A DNA stretch of 6,179 nt, taken from contig JAEZMI010000360.1 of assembly GCA_023414975.1 (NCBI GenBank), forward strand, positions 1 to 6,179, given 5' to 3'. Origin of the DNA: Pseudomonadota bacterium. Lineage in GTDB: Bacteria; Pseudomonadota; Alphaproteobacteria; Rhizobiales; Xanthobacteraceae. The notes beneath the pieces were generated by a model, which saw only the letters and a list, made by a program, of their open reading frames with translations, searched no databases and was not told the DNA's origin. Positions 4,596 to 6,179 of this stretch are shown here, piece after piece. The position numbers were made by a program, and so were the translations under genes. Numbering within the stretch: the stretch's first letter is position 1; each line of letters starts with the position of its first letter.

Positions 4596-5366
4596 TCAGC
4601 CGGCGGCGGCGAGCGGCAGGTCGTGGCCGAGGCGCACGCCCTCATGGCCGCGATAGACCCAGACGCGGGCCGGGGGCAGGTTCGCCCAGATGCGCGGGCT
4701 CACCTGCGCCTCGAAGCGCGAGGGCGTGAGCGGCATGGGCGACACCACGGCATAGGTGAACTGGATGAACGGCGCGCGGGCCTCGCACAGGCCGAAAGCC
4801 TGATCGAGCAGGCTGTAGCGCTCCTCGACCGGGCGCGTGAACAGCGGCAGGCTCGACACGACCGCCACCGCCTTGCCCGCGAGCCGGCCGTCCAGCGTCG
4901 CCTTCATGTTGTAGGCATCGCCCTGGATGACCGTCGCACGCGGGAAGCGGGCGTGCAGCAGGGCGCAGAATTCCGGATTGTACTCGATGAGGACGAGACG
5001 CTCCTCGGCGATGCCGCGGGCGACCAGCGCCGCCGTCACCGGCCCGGTGCCGGGCCCGAGCTCGATGACGGGACCTTCGCCCGCGGGATCCACATAGCCC
5101 GCCATGGTGCGCGCCAGCGCGCGGCCGGAAGGCGAGAGCGCGCCGGTGCGCAGCGGATTCTGCAGCCAGGACTGGAGGAAGCGCACCTCGTCCGGGCGGC
5201 TGTCGCCGCGCATCTTGCGCGTGGCGGCCGCGTGCTCGCCGAGGGTGCGCTCGCCGAGCTTGATGTCACGGAACTTGATGGAGCGGAGCTTGCGGGCCTT
5301 GGCCTTCAGGCGGCCGGACTTCGAGGCGTCGGTGGCGCAACGGTCGAGCATGCGACGGTATTCCAT
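4596..5366 (-). CDS. pmtA: PmtA-like phospholipid N-methyltransferase
   Basis: This 256-residue protein is a class I S-adenosylmethionine methyltransferase of the rhizobial PmtA type, which methylates phosphatidylethanolamine toward phosphatidylcholine at the inner face of the cytoplasmic membrane. SAM motif I is VIELGPGTG (100-108); the acidic residue after strand 2 is E128 in LIEYN, and GD (149-150) begins motif II/III. SSLPL (171-175), QFTY (202-205) and NLPPARVW (229-236) are typical of this subfamily. The membrane-entry segment FLQSWLQNP-x-x-TGALSPSG (63-81) matches the usual PmtA N-terminus, but here it is preceded by about 60 residues rich in Lys and Arg. The ATG at 5366 lacks a Shine-Dalgarno; an internal ATG at 5213 (M52) would give a protein of the ordinary length (about 205 residues). 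A pmtA gene next to dnaJ is also known from Bradyrhizobium, as I recall. Which methylation steps it performs cannot be read from sequence. Confidence 0.85.
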   Translation of the reverse strand: MEYRRMLDRCATDASKSGRLKAKARKLRSIKFRDIKLGERTLGEHAAATRKMRGDSRPDEVRFLQSWLQNPLRTGALSPSGRALARTMAGYVDPAGEGPVIELGPGTGPVTAALVARGIAEERLVLIEYNPEFCALLHARFPRATVIQGDAYNMKATLDGRLAGKAVAVVSSLPLFTRPVEERYSLLDQAFGLCEARAPFIQFTYAVVSPMPLTPSRFEAQVSPRIWANLPPARVWVYRGHEGVRLGHDLPLAAAG

Positions 5367-5398
5367 TGTGCCGCGAGAACGACGCGGGCGACGGGCGG

Positions 5399-5422
5399 AA
5401 GCGCTGCCAGACTAGAGCGCTT
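5399..5422. repeat. 7-bp inverted repeat over the pmtA -10 region
   Basis: AAGCGCT (5399-5405) and AGCGCTT (5416-5422) are perfect inverted copies around a 10-bp centre that holds the putative -10 box of pmtA. The position and dyad symmetry suit an operator, but a plain RNA or DNA hairpin would look the same. Confidence 0.5.
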
Positions 5423-5437
5423 GTCGCGGGATGTTAA
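5409..5437 (-). promoter_or_regulatory. possible promoter of pmtA
   Basis: On the minus strand TTAACA (5437-5432) and TAGTCT (5414-5409) are separated by 17 bp. The -35 matches consensus in five of six positions, the -10 in only three. Transcription would start near 5402, giving a leader of about 36 nt before the ATG at 5366. The -10 hexamer lies inside an inverted repeat. Confidence 0.35.
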
Positions 5438-5441
5438 GTCC

Positions 5442-5469
5442 CCGTCATGACGGCGGCGTTACGCCGCCG
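5442..5469 (-). terminator. hairpin and 12-bp palindrome after dnaJ
   Basis: Three bases past the dnaJ stop codon (5473) lies a perfect 8-bp stem, CGGCGGCG/CGCCGCCG (5451-5458 and 5462-5469), with a TTA loop. It overlaps a perfect palindrome CCGTCATGACGG (5442-5453). The lack of a T-run makes it an imperfect intrinsic terminator; it probably marks or stabilises the 3' end of the dnaJ transcript. Confidence 0.5.
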
Positions 5470-5472
5470 CGA

Positions 5473-6179
5473 TCAATCCGCGTCGCCGGCGAAGAAATCC
5501 TTCACTTTGGCAAAGAAGCCGCTCGATTCGGGGTGCGTCTCGCCCGAGCATTCGCGCTCGAACTCGGTGAGCAGTTCGCGCTGCCGGCGCGTGAGGTTCT
5601 GCGGGGTTTCCACCACGACCTGCACATACATGTCGCCGCGCGTGCGGCTGCGCAGCACCGGCATGCCGCGCCCGCCGAGGCGGAAGCGTTTGCCCGATTG
5701 CGTGCCCTCCGGCACCTTCACCTTGTGGGTGTCGCCCTCGATGGTCGGCACTTCGAACGAACCGCCCAGCGCCGCCGTGACCATGGAGATCGGCGCGCGG
5801 CAGAACAGGTCCGCGCCGTCGCGCTGGAAGAATTCGTGCGGGGCGATGGACAGGAAGATGTAGAGATCGCCCGGCGGCCCGCCCCTCAGGCCCGCCTCGC
5901 CCTCATTGGCCAAGCGGATGCGCGTGCCGTCCTCGACGCCGGCGGGGATGGCGACTTCGAGCGTGCGCTCCTTTGTGGTGCGCCCGGCGCCCGCCCAGGC
6001 GGGGCAGGGATCCTCGATCACCTGGCCACGGCCCTGGCAGCTCGGGCAGGTGCGCTCCAGGGTGAAGAAGCCCTGCGCCTGACGCACGCGCCCGGCGCCG
6101 CCGCAGGTGCGGCAGGTGGTGGGCTGCGTGCCGGGCTTGGCGCCCGAGCCGGAACAGGTCTCGCAGACGATGGAGGTCG
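5473..6179 (-). CDS. dnaJ: Chaperone DnaJ, C-terminal two thirds (cut by window edge)
   Basis: These 234 residues are the zinc-finger and substrate-binding part of DnaJ (Hsp40), the co-chaperone that delivers unfolded clients to DnaK and stimulates its ATPase; the J domain and Gly/Phe region lie beyond 6179. Four CxxCxGxG-type motifs are expected. Motif 1 is CETCSGSG (6165-6142), motif 2 CRTCGGAG (6114-6091) and motif 3 CPSCQGRG (6048-6025). Motif 4 reads CPAWAGAG (6006-5983): its second cysteine is Trp, codon TGG at 5997-5995. The C-terminal domains follow with IPAGVEDGTRIRL, GEAG-x-RGGPPGDLY and the block FEVPTIEGDTHKVKVPEGTQ, and the protein ends in FFAKVKDFFAGDAD, as in rhizobial DnaJ. 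The reading frame is otherwise intact. It is read toward pmtA, with a GC hairpin between them. dnaK is expected upstream, outside the window, by family habit. Confidence 0.97.
   Translation of the reverse strand, partial: TSIVCETCSGSGAKPGTQPTTCRTCGGAGRVRQAQGFFTLERTCPSCQGRGQVIEDPCPAWAGAGRTTKERTLEVAIPAGVEDGTRIRLANEGEAGLRGGPPGDLYIFLSIAPHEFFQRDGADLFCRAPISMVTAALGGSFEVPTIEGDTHKVKVPEGTQSGKRFRLGGRGMPVLRSRTRGDMYVQVVVETPQNLTRRQRELLTEFERECSGETHPESSGFFAKVKDFFAGDAD

Noticed and set aside
3280..5450. Long open frames on the plus strand (389 and 342 codons) opposite pyrF, the flavoprotein and pmtA
   Set aside because: They lie antisense to genes with clear family motifs, their products are Arg/Ala/Gly-rich without recognisable domains, and such frames are common in high-GC coding DNA.
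1..6179. CRISPR array, insertion sequence, tRNA/rRNA, toxin-antitoxin or defence cluster
   Set aside because: No spaced repeats, transposase motifs, cloverleaf-like sequence or recognisable defence domains were seen; the gene content is that of a core chromosome region.

Overview
The window is a GC-rich stretch of bacterial chromosome, almost certainly from an alphaproteobacterium of the order Hyphomicrobiales (Rhizobiales), perhaps the Xanthobacteraceae (Xanthobacter/Ancylobacter/Starkeya type). This rests on the typical rhizobial S21 sequence, a TIGR02301-type secreted protein, a rhizobial-type phospholipid N-methyltransferase next to dnaJ, the high G+C in third codon positions and the use of GTG/TTG starts. 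The family placement is an inference.

Layout. Three genes run rightward at the left: a NUDIX hydrolase (80-538), a secreted TIGR02301-like protein (596-1003) and an acidic 90-residue orphan with a TTG start (1153-1425). The rest runs leftward. Read in the direction of transcription from the right edge, it is: the 3' part of dnaJ (from 6179), a PmtA-like phospholipid N-methyltransferase, an NADPH-dependent FMN reductase-like flavoprotein, pyrF, a double-DUF1330 protein, rpsU and a GNAT acetyltransferase. The two blocks meet tail to tail with 3 bp between the orphan and the GNAT stop codons.

Transcription units. Flavoprotein, pyrF and DUF1330 have 18-bp gaps and Shine-Dalgarno sequences, so they are a likely operon. 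rpsU looks monocistronic: a candidate promoter (TGGACA, 17 bp, TATGTG with an extended -10 TG) lies about 90 bp upstream, and a strong intrinsic terminator follows it. pmtA is set off from dnaJ by a GC-rich hairpin and has its own possible promoter, overlapped by a perfect inverted repeat.

The genes are mostly housekeeping: protein folding, phosphatidylcholine synthesis, pyrimidine synthesis, ribosome assembly and nucleotide clean-up. I see no mobile element, CRISPR array, tRNA, rRNA or defence-type cluster, and no convincing new multi-gene system. The points most worth checking are a Cys-to-Trp change in the fourth zinc motif of DnaJ, the fused DUF1330 tandem, a pair of inverted GANTC-containing repeats around the rpsU promoter, the basic N-terminal extension of PmtA, and the uncharacterised 90-residue orphan.
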